This document shows positions 16,392 to 24,256 of a stretch of 40,117 nt of DNA, piece by piece. Position numbers and translations under genes: made by a program. Every line of letters starts with the position of its first letter. Position 1 is the first letter of the stretch. The stretch comes from Hyphomicrobium sp. (GTDB taxonomy: Bacteria; Pseudomonadota; Alphaproteobacteria; Rhizobiales; Hyphomicrobiaceae), in the NCBI RefSeq assembly GCF_009026145.1, contig NZ_WBUE01000011.1:1-40117 (forward strand). Reading direction: 5' to 3'. The notes under the pieces were generated by a model. It ran no database searches and was not told the DNA's origin. It saw only the letters and a program-made list of their open reading frames with translations.

Positions 16392-16442
16392 CCCCTGGGT
16401 CCCGGATCACCTCGCTAAGGCTCGGATGTCCGGAATGACAGA
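16392..16442. repeat. Further degenerate REP-like palindrome
   Basis: A single element ending in gaatgacag, containing the blocks cctgggtcccggatc and ggctcggatgtccgga. It shares the gggtcc and atgaca landmarks with the pair at 16170-16308. It lies 25 bases beyond the stop of the polysaccharide deacetylase gene and could form the 3' hairpin of that transcript. Confidence 0.55.
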
Positions 16443-16465
16443 CGGAGGTTTGGAGGGCGCCGATC

Positions 16466-17353
16466 TCAGCGCTTGGAGCGGCGGTGGCGACGCGCGCGCC
16501 GGCGCGGCGCCGGAGCCGCCGTCGGCTCGGCCACGGCCACCGTCTCGATGCGCGACTTCGGCACCAGGTGCACCACCTTGTAGCCGCGCGCTTTCAGCTC
16601 GGCGAGCAGCGCCGGGATCGCCTTGGCCGTCGATCCGTGGATGTCGTGGAACAGGATGATGCCGCGGCCGGTCTTGTCGAGCCCGCTGAGCACGTTGTGC
16701 ATGACCTTCTCGGGCTTGCGCCAGCGCCAATCGAAGCTGTCGACGTCGATGCCGAACACGGCGATGTTGCGCTTGGCGAGGTAGTCGCGCACGCGCTGGG
16801 GGTCGCTCAGGTACGGGAAGCGGAAGAAGGGCGCAACGCCGTTCGGCAGCGTCGCCTCGGCGATGTTGATGGCGCTCTCGATCTGCTGCTCGGCTTGCCC
16901 CATGGATGCGCCGCCGAGATTGCGGTGCGTGTGGGTGTGGGTGCCGACGGTGTGTCCCTCGGCCTGCACTTGGCGCGCCACGTCGGGGAACTCCTTGAGC
17001 ATGCGGCCGACATGGAAGAACGTCGCTTTGGTGCACTGGGCGGCGAGCGCGTCGAGAATCTGGCGGGTGAACTCGGGGTGCGGGCCGTCATCGAAGGTGA
17101 GGACGACCTCGCCCTTTTCGAGCAGGGGCTTGGGCGGATACTGCTCGCCGTACTCGCCGCCGCCCGCGGTGTCGACCTCGGCGACGCGGGAAACGCCGAG
17201 CGTATCGGCGCAGTCGATGGTGCTGGCCTTGGCCGGCGCGGTCTCTCCCGCCACGGCGCTCTCCGGAGGGGCGTTGACCTTGACGACGTTGTCCTCGGCG
17301 CGCGCCGTGGCGGCGGCGAGCATGAGAGCGGCAGCGAGCAGCAGCTTCTTCAT
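16466..17353 (-). CDS. Secreted polysaccharide deacetylase (NodB-like)
   Basis: A 295-residue protein with a signal peptide (MKKLLLAAALMLAAATARA) and then a carbohydrate esterase 4 domain. The motifs appear in order: TFDDGPHPEFT at about residue 88 (catalytic base Asp and metal Asp), HTVGTHTHTHRN (metal His residues), RFPYLSDPQ (motif 3 Arg), DVDSFDWRWRKPE (motif 4) and ILFHDIHGST (motif 5 His). The enzyme removes acetyl groups from N-acetylated sugars in peptidoglycan or an exopolysaccharide, outside the cytoplasm. The C-terminus is a tail of Arg (RRRARRHRRSKR) that could bind anionic polymers or the membrane. The upstream neighbour is on the same strand but about 200 bases away, so it is probably a single-gene unit. 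Confidence 0.92.
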   Translation of the reverse strand: MKKLLLAAALMLAAATARAEDNVVKVNAPPESAVAGETAPAKASTIDCADTLGVSRVAEVDTAGGGEYGEQYPPKPLLEKGEVVLTFDDGPHPEFTRQILDALAAQCTKATFFHVGRMLKEFPDVARQVQAEGHTVGTHTHTHRNLGGASMGQAEQQIESAINIAEATLPNGVAPFFRFPYLSDPQRVRDYLAKRNIAVFGIDVDSFDWRWRKPEKVMHNVLSGLDKTGRGIILFHDIHGSTAKAIPALLAELKARGYKVVHLVPKSRIETVAVAEPTAAPAPRRRARRHRRSKR

Positions 17354-17551
17354 GTCGAACGTCCCTCCCGCATCATCGACTTGTCACCGAGCCGCTGCCG
17401 CGAGGCAAGCCGCAAAGCATCGCTCGGCCGGCTTAACCGCGGATGAAGCGCGTGTGTGGCCGGCGGGCGACGCAAGGGTTCGGAGGGAGTGTATCGCACA
17501 AGGGGGCACGAGCATCGGCCGCGTGCCCCCATCGAAAAGGGATCTCGATCC

Positions 17552-18091
17552 TCAGGCGTCGGGGCAGGGATTGCCGCCCATGCTCTGCATCGCTTTCTGG
17601 ATTTCCTTCGCGGTCATGTCGCGCTGATGCGTGGCGATCGACCAGGAATGCCCGAAGGGATCCTTGAGCACACCGTAGCGGTCGCCCCAGAACATGTCGG
17701 CGACCGGCATGACGGTGATGGCGCCGGCCTTGACTGCGCGTGCGAAGGCCTTGTCGACGTCGGGAACATTGAGGTGCACAGTGACGGGCGAGCCCTTCAG
17801 CGCCAGCGGCGACAGGGCGCCGTGTTCGGGCATCTCGTCGACCAGCATCACCCTGGCGCCGTTGATCTGCACGGCGGCGTGCATCAACCTGCCGTCGGGG
17901 CCCGGCAGACGGATCAGCTCCACGGCGCCGAACGCTTTTTTGTAGAAGTCGATCGCCTTCGCTGCGCCGCGCACGACGAGGTGCGGGGACAATGCCGGCC
18001 CGTTGTGCTTGGCGCCGGAGGCCGTCGGCGTGGCGCTCGCCTTGGCTTTCGCAGCCGGCTTGGCTTGCGCCTTCGTCGCTGTCTTGCTCAT
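17552..18091 (-). CDS. VOC family (glyoxalase/bleomycin resistance fold, PhnB-like) protein
   Basis: A 179-residue protein: a basic Ala/Lys-rich N-terminal stretch (about 28 residues), then a VOC domain with LSPHLVVRGAAKAIDFYKKA, the MHAAVQINGARVMLVDE strand pair, VTVHLNVPDVDKAFARAVKA and WGDRYGVLKDPFGHSWSIAT. VOC proteins use paired beta-alpha-beta modules to hold a metal and act as isomerases, dioxygenases or binding proteins; the substrate here is unknown. The start at 18091 has a perfect aggagg 7 bases upstream. It overlaps the tetR stop by ATGA, so it is translationally coupled to and probably controlled by that regulator. Confidence 0.88.
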   Translation of the reverse strand: MSKTATKAQAKPAAKAKASATPTASGAKHNGPALSPHLVVRGAAKAIDFYKKAFGAVELIRLPGPDGRLMHAAVQINGARVMLVDEMPEHGALSPLALKGSPVTVHLNVPDVDKAFARAVKAGAITVMPVADMFWGDRYGVLKDPFGHSWSIATHQRDMTAKEIQKAMQSMGGNPCPDA

Positions 18092-18714
18092 CGGGCGTCC
18101 TCCTGATGTTTGGGTGTTTGAAACAGCAGTTCCACGTAGCGGCGCAGGTGATCGATGCTTTCGGCGGCCACTTGCGCGCTGCCGCGAGCTTTGGCGAGGA
18201 TGAAAGCGCCCTGCAGCACCGCCTGCATGTGGAGGGCGAGGCTCTTGGCCGTCCACGACGGGGCGAGCCGGCGCTGCGCGATGGCGGCGGCGATATCGGG
18301 CTCCACCTTTTCGGCATGCGTGAGGATGGCGCGGGCGCAGGCATCGCGAATGGCGGGGTTCGACGCGTACGTCTCCTGCACCATCGTACCGGCGAGGCAG
18401 GTGAACTCGGGGATATCGCCGACGAGGATGGCTTTGCGAAAGTCGATGTAGCCGAGCACACGGTCGAGCGGGTCGCGGTGGGCGTGATATGGGGCGCTGG
18501 CAAACAGCGCCCCCGTCGTCTCCGACCAGAAGTCGGCGGCGGCGACGGCGAGGTCCTCCTTGCTCCTGAAGTGATGGAAGAAGGCGCCCTTGGTGACGCC
18601 GGCCGCGGCGCACAGGTCGTCGACGCTGGTCGCCGCGTAGCCCTTGGTGCGGATCACGGCCAAAGCCGAGCCGAGGATCTTGTTACGAGCGGACGGTTTG
18701 GCGGTCGGACCCAT
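18088..18714 (-). CDS. TetR/AcrR family regulator of the VOC gene
   Basis: A 208-residue regulator with a helix-turn-helix at about residues 8-55 (ILGSALAVIRTKGYAATSVD, then GVTKGAFFHHFRSKEDLAVA). The C-terminal domain is of the kind often described for TetR_C proteins of nitrile or electrophile responses. The ATG at 18714 follows an aggag closely; an ATG pair at 18735/18738 is also in frame but has no binding site and overlaps the operator region. It is followed by the VOC gene with a 4-base overlap. The operator at 18740-18757 directly upstream indicates autoregulation. The inducer is unknown; a toxic aldehyde or electrophile would suit the VOC partner (inference). Confidence 0.9.
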   Translation of the reverse strand: MGPTAKPSARNKILGSALAVIRTKGYAATSVDDLCAAAGVTKGAFFHHFRSKEDLAVAAADFWSETTGALFASAPYHAHRDPLDRVLGYIDFRKAILVGDIPEFTCLAGTMVQETYASNPAIRDACARAILTHAEKVEPDIAAAIAQRRLAPSWTAKSLALHMQAVLQGAFILAKARGSAQVAAESIDHLRRYVELLFQTPKHQEDAR

Positions 18715-18739
18715 GGGCTCCTCACGGCTCGGCATCACA

Positions 18740-18757
18740 ATACCGACCAGTCGGTAT
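18740..18757. promoter_or_regulatory. TetR-type operator palindrome
   Basis: Half-sites ataccgac (18740-18747) and gtcggtat (18750-18757) are exact reverse complements around a central ca. Size, symmetry and position immediately upstream of the regulator match operators of TetR-family repressors. It probably overlaps the promoter of the tetR-VOC operon. Confidence 0.82.
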
Positions 18758-18811
18758 GTTTGTCAATCGCGGGGGTGATCGGGGCAGGGCAAGCGCGGCG
18801 GGATCGGATAA

Positions 18812-18860
18812 GCGAACTGTGCCGCATGAAGCGGCAGTTTGAGACGCGCGAACTGTGCCG
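18812..18860. repeat. Direct repeat of a 13-bp block with an internal hairpin
   Basis: The block gcgaactgtgccg occurs at 18812-18824 and 18848-18860. The first copy continues into catgaagcggcagtt, which folds back on it (aactg..gccgc/gcggcagtt with a two-base bulge). It lies between the TetR promoter and the Cys-rich gene and may be a small palindromic element or a 3' hairpin. Confidence 0.45.
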
Positions 18861-18882
18861 GAGCGTTGCGGGCGCTGAAAAA

Positions 18883-19181
18883 CTAGCCGCCAGCGCCGTC
18901 GCAGGCGATCTTGGCGCTGGGACAGCTGCACTGATAGTTGACGTCGTCGCAGCTCATCTGTGTCGGCTGCGCGCCCTCGCAGGCGCAGGTGATGCTCACG
19001 GCGTTGGCGCTGCCGCGTTGGCGGTGTGGTAGACCGAGTAGCCCTTGCCCTCGCTGGCCGGCTGCGCGCCGACGGCGACCGGCGCGCCGGACACCATGAA
19101 TTGAGTCGTGTGGGCGAGTGCGGGGACGGACACCGCCGATACGATCGCGGCGGCGGCGGCCAATGCTTTCAAGCTTGGCAT
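18883..19181 (-). pseudogene. Small Cys-rich secreted protein, frameshifted
   Basis: The ATG at 19181 opens a signal peptide (MPSLKALAAAAAIVSAVSVP, cleavage near ALA). A stretch ending YSVYHTANAA follows, and the frame stops at 18996. The adjacent frame continues smoothly as NAVSITCACEGAQPTQMSCD, then DVNYQCSCPSAKIACDGAGG, stopping at 18883. That segment has six Cys, as a small disulphide-rich exported domain would. A one-base deletion or two-base insertion near 19005-19012 would join the two frames. Either the gene is broken, or the sequence has an error. I do not recognise the family. Ribosome binding site weak. Confidence 0.5.
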
Positions 19182-19471
19182 GGGTCGCTTCGTTGGGTTT
19201 CCTGACGCGGGCGCGGCAGGGCTCGCCGCCCATTGGTCGCGTCCGAGAAGCGATTGCACCCGGCAAATCTGCAAGGCCGCGTCCGATTGGCGGCGAGAAT
19301 ACCCCTCGCAATTTCACAGATAGAAGCACCATCTGCCCCCATCGACGAAGGCGGCACCCTCGCTCAATGGTCACGAGCCGAAGGCTATCGCTCGGCGACA
19401 GGGCAGCGTCTCGACAGCGCGCTGCGGCTGCGGCTTACTCCGCCGGCACAGCCACCGGAGCAAGACCTCAC

Positions 19472-19831
19472 ATGCCACTTCCGACGATCTCGGCAAGGAT
19501 GCTGCCGATCGCCTTTCTCTCGCTCTCCAACGTCTTCATGACCTTTGCCTGGTACGGGCACCTGCGCTTCAAGCAGCAGCCGCTGGCGGTGGTGATCGTG
19601 GTTTCGTGGCTCATCGCCTTCTTCGAGTATTGTCTCGCCGTGCCGGCCAACCGGTACGGTAGCGCGGTCTACTCGGCGGCCGAGCTGAAGACCATGCAGG
19701 AGGTCATTACGCTGTCGGTATTTGCGATCTTCTCAGTGCTCTACCTGAAGGAGCCGGTCGGCCCGAACCAGCTCATCGGCTTCGCCTTCATCGCGCTGGG
19801 AGCATTCTTTGTCTTCTCGGGGCGTGCCTGA
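19472..19831 (+). CDS. DMT-superfamily membrane protein (DUF486)
   Basis: A 119-residue protein with four membrane helices, matching the DUF486 family: MLPIAFLSLSNVFMTFAWYG, then LAVVIVVSWLIAFFEYCLAV, PANRYGSAVYSAAELKTMQE, ITLSVFAIFSVLYLKEPVG and FAFIALGAFFVFSG. Members resemble half-size drug/metabolite transporters, which act as dimers; the substrate is not known. The ATG at 19472 is preceded by ggag at 11 bases; an internal ATG at 19499 is less likely because family members include the preceding residues. A divergent neighbour to the left and the SDR gene 60 bases downstream on the same strand suggest possible co-transcription with the latter. Confidence 0.9.
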   Translation: MPLPTISARMLPIAFLSLSNVFMTFAWYGHLRFKQQPLAVVIVVSWLIAFFEYCLAVPANRYGSAVYSAAELKTMQEVITLSVFAIFSVLYLKEPVGPNQLIGFAFIALGAFFVFSGRA

Positions 19832-19891
19832 AGCAGGTAAGGTCGGCGCGCAAAACGACAATCGCGCCGCGGCAATGCTCGAGGAGACCCC

Positions 19892-20608
19892 ATGGCTGAA
19901 ACACGCACCGCCCTGGTCACGGGGGCCAACCGCGGCATCGGGCTGGAGATCGTCAAACAGCTGTCACGCGCCGGCCTGATGGCGGTGCTGTGCTCGCGCG
20001 ACCTTGCCAAGGGGAGGGAGGCAGCCGCCAAGCTCGCCTCCGAGGGCCTGGAGCCGCCGGCGGTGGCGCTCGACGTGACGGATGCGGCCAGCATTCGCGC
20101 CGCCGTCGACGAGGTCATGAGCCTGTTCGGGCGCATCGACGTCCTCATCAACAACGCCGGCATTTTGCGCGAGGGGTTCACGGCCGAGGAGACGAGCGTG
20201 CTCGAGGTGTCGCCCGACCTCGTTCTCGAGACCTACCAAACGAACACGGTGGGGCCGCTGCGCATGATCCAGGCGGTGGTGCCAATCATGCAGAAGGGCG
20301 GCTATGGGCGCATTGTCAATCTGTCGTCGGGTGCCGGTCAGCTGTCGGACATGGGTGCCGGCTTCCCCGCCTATCGCATGTCGAAGGCGGCCCTCAATGC
20401 GCTGACGCGCGTGACCGCGGCCGAGCTCGGACCGGCGCCGATCAAGGTCAACGCCATGTGCCCGGGGTGGGTACGCACCGACATGGGCGGTCCCAATGCC
20501 ACGCGCCCCGTCGAGAAGGGAGCCGAGACGGCAGTATGGCTGGCGACGCTGCCCGAAACCGGGCCAACGGGCGGCTTCTTCCGCGACAAGGCGCCGATCC
20601 CTTGGTGA
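19892..20608 (+). CDS. Short-chain dehydrogenase/reductase (classical SDR)
   Basis: A 238-residue NAD(P)-dependent oxidoreductase. The Rossmann glycine motif TGANRGIG is at residues 10-17. The SRD segment near residue 36, with an Arg after the second strand, favours NADP(H). DVTD is followed by NNAG (about 88-91), then the catalytic Ser in IVNLSSGAG, Tyr and Lys in YRMSK, and PGWVRTDMGG after the active site. The overall sequence resembles carbonyl-reductase-like SDRs acting on carbonyl compounds; the substrate is unassigned. A gaggag site precedes the ATG at 19892. It follows the DUF486 gene by 60 bases. Confidence 0.92.
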   Translation: MAETRTALVTGANRGIGLEIVKQLSRAGLMAVLCSRDLAKGREAAAKLASEGLEPPAVALDVTDAASIRAAVDEVMSLFGRIDVLINNAGILREGFTAEETSVLEVSPDLVLETYQTNTVGPLRMIQAVVPIMQKGGYGRIVNLSSGAGQLSDMGAGFPAYRMSKAALNALTRVTAAELGPAPIKVNAMCPGWVRTDMGGPNATRPVEKGAETAVWLATLPETGPTGGFFRDKAPIPW

Positions 20609-20625
20609 GCGGCGACGCGCGCCGC

Positions 20626-20805
20626 TTAGACGCCGCGCACCAGATTGCCGACCATCAGTGTGATGTAGGCGGTGATGGCCAGCCAGAATTCCTGGTGCGG
20701 CAGGTAGCGCGGGACGCCGACGAAGCCGAGCTTGGTGACGAGCGCGAGAATGGCGAGCGTCAGCGAGATGAGGAAGATGGCAATGGTCGGCGGGTTGAGA
20801 CGCAT
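20626..20805 (-). CDS. 59-residue membrane protein
   Basis: Below the usual size cut-off but well supported. The ATG at 20805 has a ggggga site 7-9 bases upstream on the minus strand and the frame ends in TAA at 20626. The product is MRLNPPTIAIFLISLTLAIL, then a loop (VTKLGFVGVPRYLPHQ) and a second helix (FWLAITAYITLMVGNLVRGV). Two short helices joined by a loop with a conserved-looking HQ(E)FW segment resemble small inner-membrane proteins common in alphaproteobacteria. The function is unknown. It is convergent with the SDR gene. Confidence 0.75.
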   Translation of the reverse strand: MRLNPPTIAIFLISLTLAILALVTKLGFVGVPRYLPHQEFWLAITAYITLMVGNLVRGV

Positions 20806-20980
20806 GACAAAGACTTCCCCCAGTTAGCAACCGTATTGGCCGGTCAGGCGCCCACCACGGCGCGCTAATCCCCTCGCGACGAGAGCGAGCATACCATGGG
20901 GGATGGGCGTGAAGGCAATACGTCAGCCTGGCTGACGCGAGGGTGGCGTCAGTCGCCGGCAGCGAGCCGTGTCGCGAAGG

Positions 20981-21466
20981 TCAGAGAGTGCGTGCAGCCT
21001 TGACGGACGAAAGCGCGGGAAGCTCGTCTCCGGCCTCGATCAGGAAGCGCACGGGACGGCTGTGTGGATTGCCCTCGTCGCGGCAGGTCACCAGGAGCAG
21101 CGGCGTGGGACGCTCGGAGGAGATCGGCAGCACTTGGCTGTCAAGCTTGTCGACGGTGACGACATTGAGCACCCGTTCGCGCCCGTTGGACGTGATGGTG
21201 ATGCGATCACCGACGGCGACCGGCTTGGAGACGGCGGGGCTGGCATCGTGCACCAGATGGGTCAGCCAGAACTCTTCGCTGCCGGCAATGACGGGGAGCG
21301 GTTTGCCGGGAGCGGCCTTGCCGTCCATATCGGCAATGGCACGCTGGAAGCCGCGCTCGACCACCGCTTCGCCGTTGCCGAGGGTCATCGCGGCAGCACC
21401 GAGGCCGGCGGCCGCCAAGCCCAAGACGGCGATTGGCAGGTTCTTCCGGATGGCGCCCGTGCCCAT
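20981..21466 (-). CDS. Membrane-anchored protein, possible divergent sortase-like domain
   Basis: A 161-residue protein with an N-terminal anchor or signal (about residues 9-31, LPIAVLGLAAAGLGAAAMTL). An extracytoplasmic domain follows. Its last part reads FWLTHLVHDASPAV, then VGDRITITSNGRERVLNVVT, then LLLVTCRDEGNPHSRPVRFL. The order His - GD.I.I strand - LLLVTC - R..R resembles the His/Cys/Arg catalytic layout of sortases (TLVTC and a following Arg), but the His region is not canonical. The sortase idea is therefore a weak inference. The start has ggag 7 bases upstream. It follows a two-helix membrane gene on the same strand by about 150 bases. Confidence 0.6.
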   Translation of the reverse strand: MGTGAIRKNLPIAVLGLAAAGLGAAAMTLGNGEAVVERGFQRAIADMDGKAAPGKPLPVIAGSEEFWLTHLVHDASPAVSKPVAVGDRITITSNGRERVLNVVTVDKLDSQVLPISSERPTPLLLVTCRDEGNPHSRPVRFLIEAGDELPALSSVKAARTL

Positions 21467-21562
21467 GATCAGCTCCGCTTCTTTCCTTTACCCGGCCAGT
21501 CCGGGACCCAAGTTAAACGGCTGAGGGCCGAGTACAATAGCCGCATTACCGAAATGTTAGGA

Positions 21563-21612
21563 GTGGAGGAGAGACCGTCAAGGGCTCCCAGCAGAGCCGG
21601 GCCCCTCCTCCA
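21563..21612 (-). terminator. Hairpin between the two membrane-protein genes
   Basis: Arms gtggaggag (21563-21571) and ctcctccac (21604-21612) are exact complements. Inside them ggctc and gagcc form a second stem. It lies just after the stop of the gene at 21620-22000 and before the sortase-like gene. No clear T run follows, so it may be an attenuator or processing hairpin between the two cistrons rather than a full terminator. Confidence 0.45.
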
Positions 21613-21619
21613 CAGCACC

Positions 21620-22000
21620 TCACCGCGGGGAGGCGTACTCGCGGCGAAGGTGTCGGAAAAAGGCGAGGTTAAGGGCGACAATCCCGGAAAAGACGCCCGC
21701 CAGCAGCAGCATCGCCGTTCCTTTCGGCAACTGGCGCGGGGTGGTGAAGCCGGAGGCCTGCGGCACCGGAACCGCGGTGGCAACCACGGCGGCGGCAATC
21801 AACGGGCTGTCATCGAGCGAGAATTTCAGCAATTCACCAGCACTGGAGCTGATGGAAAGGAGCCCGCCGAGCCGATGCGTGGCGGCCGAGTTGCGCTCGT
21901 AGGCGCCGACCGCCAGAGCGAAGGTGACGAAGAGGATGAGCCCGATGCATACATCGGCTGTGGTTCGCAAGACCAACCTCAAGTGCCCCGCTTCGGACAT
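21620..22000 (-). CDS. Two-helix membrane protein of unknown function
   Basis: A 126-residue protein with helices at about residues 13-33 (TADVCIGLILFVTFALAVGA) and 95-115 (GTAMLLLAGVFSGIVALNLA). They are separated by an extracytoplasmic loop of about 60 residues. The C-terminus is short and basic (RHLRREYASPR). An aaggat site lies about 10 bases upstream of the ATG at 22000. It lies upstream of the sortase-like gene on the same strand, so the pair may form one unit. I do not recognise a family. Confidence 0.6.
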   Translation of the reverse strand: MSEAGHLRLVLRTTADVCIGLILFVTFALAVGAYERNSAATHRLGGLLSISSSAGELLKFSLDDSPLIAAAVVATAVPVPQASGFTTPRQLPKGTAMLLLAGVFSGIVALNLAFFRHLRREYASPR

Positions 22001-23506
<1,506 letters not shown>

Positions 23507-23677
23507 TGGGGCCCCGGTGCCCATGCGACAGGCGTCGAAACGCCCTTGCGCCACTTGCCTGATGTGGCGCGTTGGGCTTGCCGCAACGGCTATTGCTGTG
23601 CTCGTTAGTTGGCTGGCGACAAAAGCCTGAAGTCGCACCAAGGCGCGCCCATTACGAGCGGCATTGAAGGTCTAATC

Positions 23678-23905
23678 TCACGCCGCCGCGCGGTGCCCCC
23701 AGTGGTCGGCGAGCCAAGCCCGCAACCACATGCGGCGCAAGGACCGCTGCGCGTTGGCGAGCATGCTCCGCTGCGGGGCGCGATGGACGACGACAGCGGT
23801 CGATTGCGGCATGCGCACGACCTCTGCCCGCGGCTCGCAAGTCTCTTCGGCCGCCATGGCATAGCCCGCCGCATGGGCAGCCGAAATGAGCGTCTTCATA
23901 CTCAT
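23678..23905 (-). CDS. Hypothetical 75-residue protein
   Basis: The frame from the ATG at 23905 encodes MSMKTLISAAHAAGYAMAAE, then ETCEPRAEVVRMPQSTAVVV, then an Arg/Trp-rich C-terminus. A gagg lies 7 bases upstream, which is the main support for it being real. The C-terminal basic amphipathic part (RSLRRMWLRAWLADHW) resembles DUF1127-type tails only loosely. No family or partner is recognised. The aminotransferase gene converges on it. Confidence 0.45.
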   Translation of the reverse strand: MSMKTLISAAHAAGYAMAAEETCEPRAEVVRMPQSTAVVVHRAPQRSMLANAQRSLRRMWLRAWLADHWGHRAAA

Positions 23906-24256
23906 CGCACGCCTCTGTTTTTGTGGGTCAACGCCTCCGTGACCCGCACGGTTTGCCCCGAATGGCCTTGAGCGAACCGTTAATTCATCATGCGTCAAAA
24001 AGGTTCCGTGGCAAGTATTTTCGGTTGTGCCACTGCGAATTGGAGCAGCGAATTCTGCACCTGTGTTGTGCGTCGCAATATTCGTCAGCGAACGACTTCG
24101 CTCGGCAACTCTTCACACAAGTGAAACACATTTCTAATTCGCCGGGGCTTGCGCGGCTTACGGGGCGGCGCCAACATGCAGACAGTCGCGCTCCTCCCAG
24201 AGGCGCGAGGCGCGCGGTCGTCGCGGGCGCGCGCCTCCAAACACCAGGAGGAAGCA
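23906..24256. other. Promoter region of the EF-G-like gene
   Basis: About 350 bases, A+T-richer at 23985-24140 than the flanking genes, with no convincing ORF. This is consistent with promoters for the divergent small gene and for the GTPase gene. Confidence 0.4.

Noticed and set aside
20921..20937. Terminator hairpin after the sortase-like gene
   Set aside because: cgtcagc/gctgacg is a real short palindrome, but the stem is only 7 bp with a 3-base loop and no T run follows on the minus strand, so I did not list it as a terminator.
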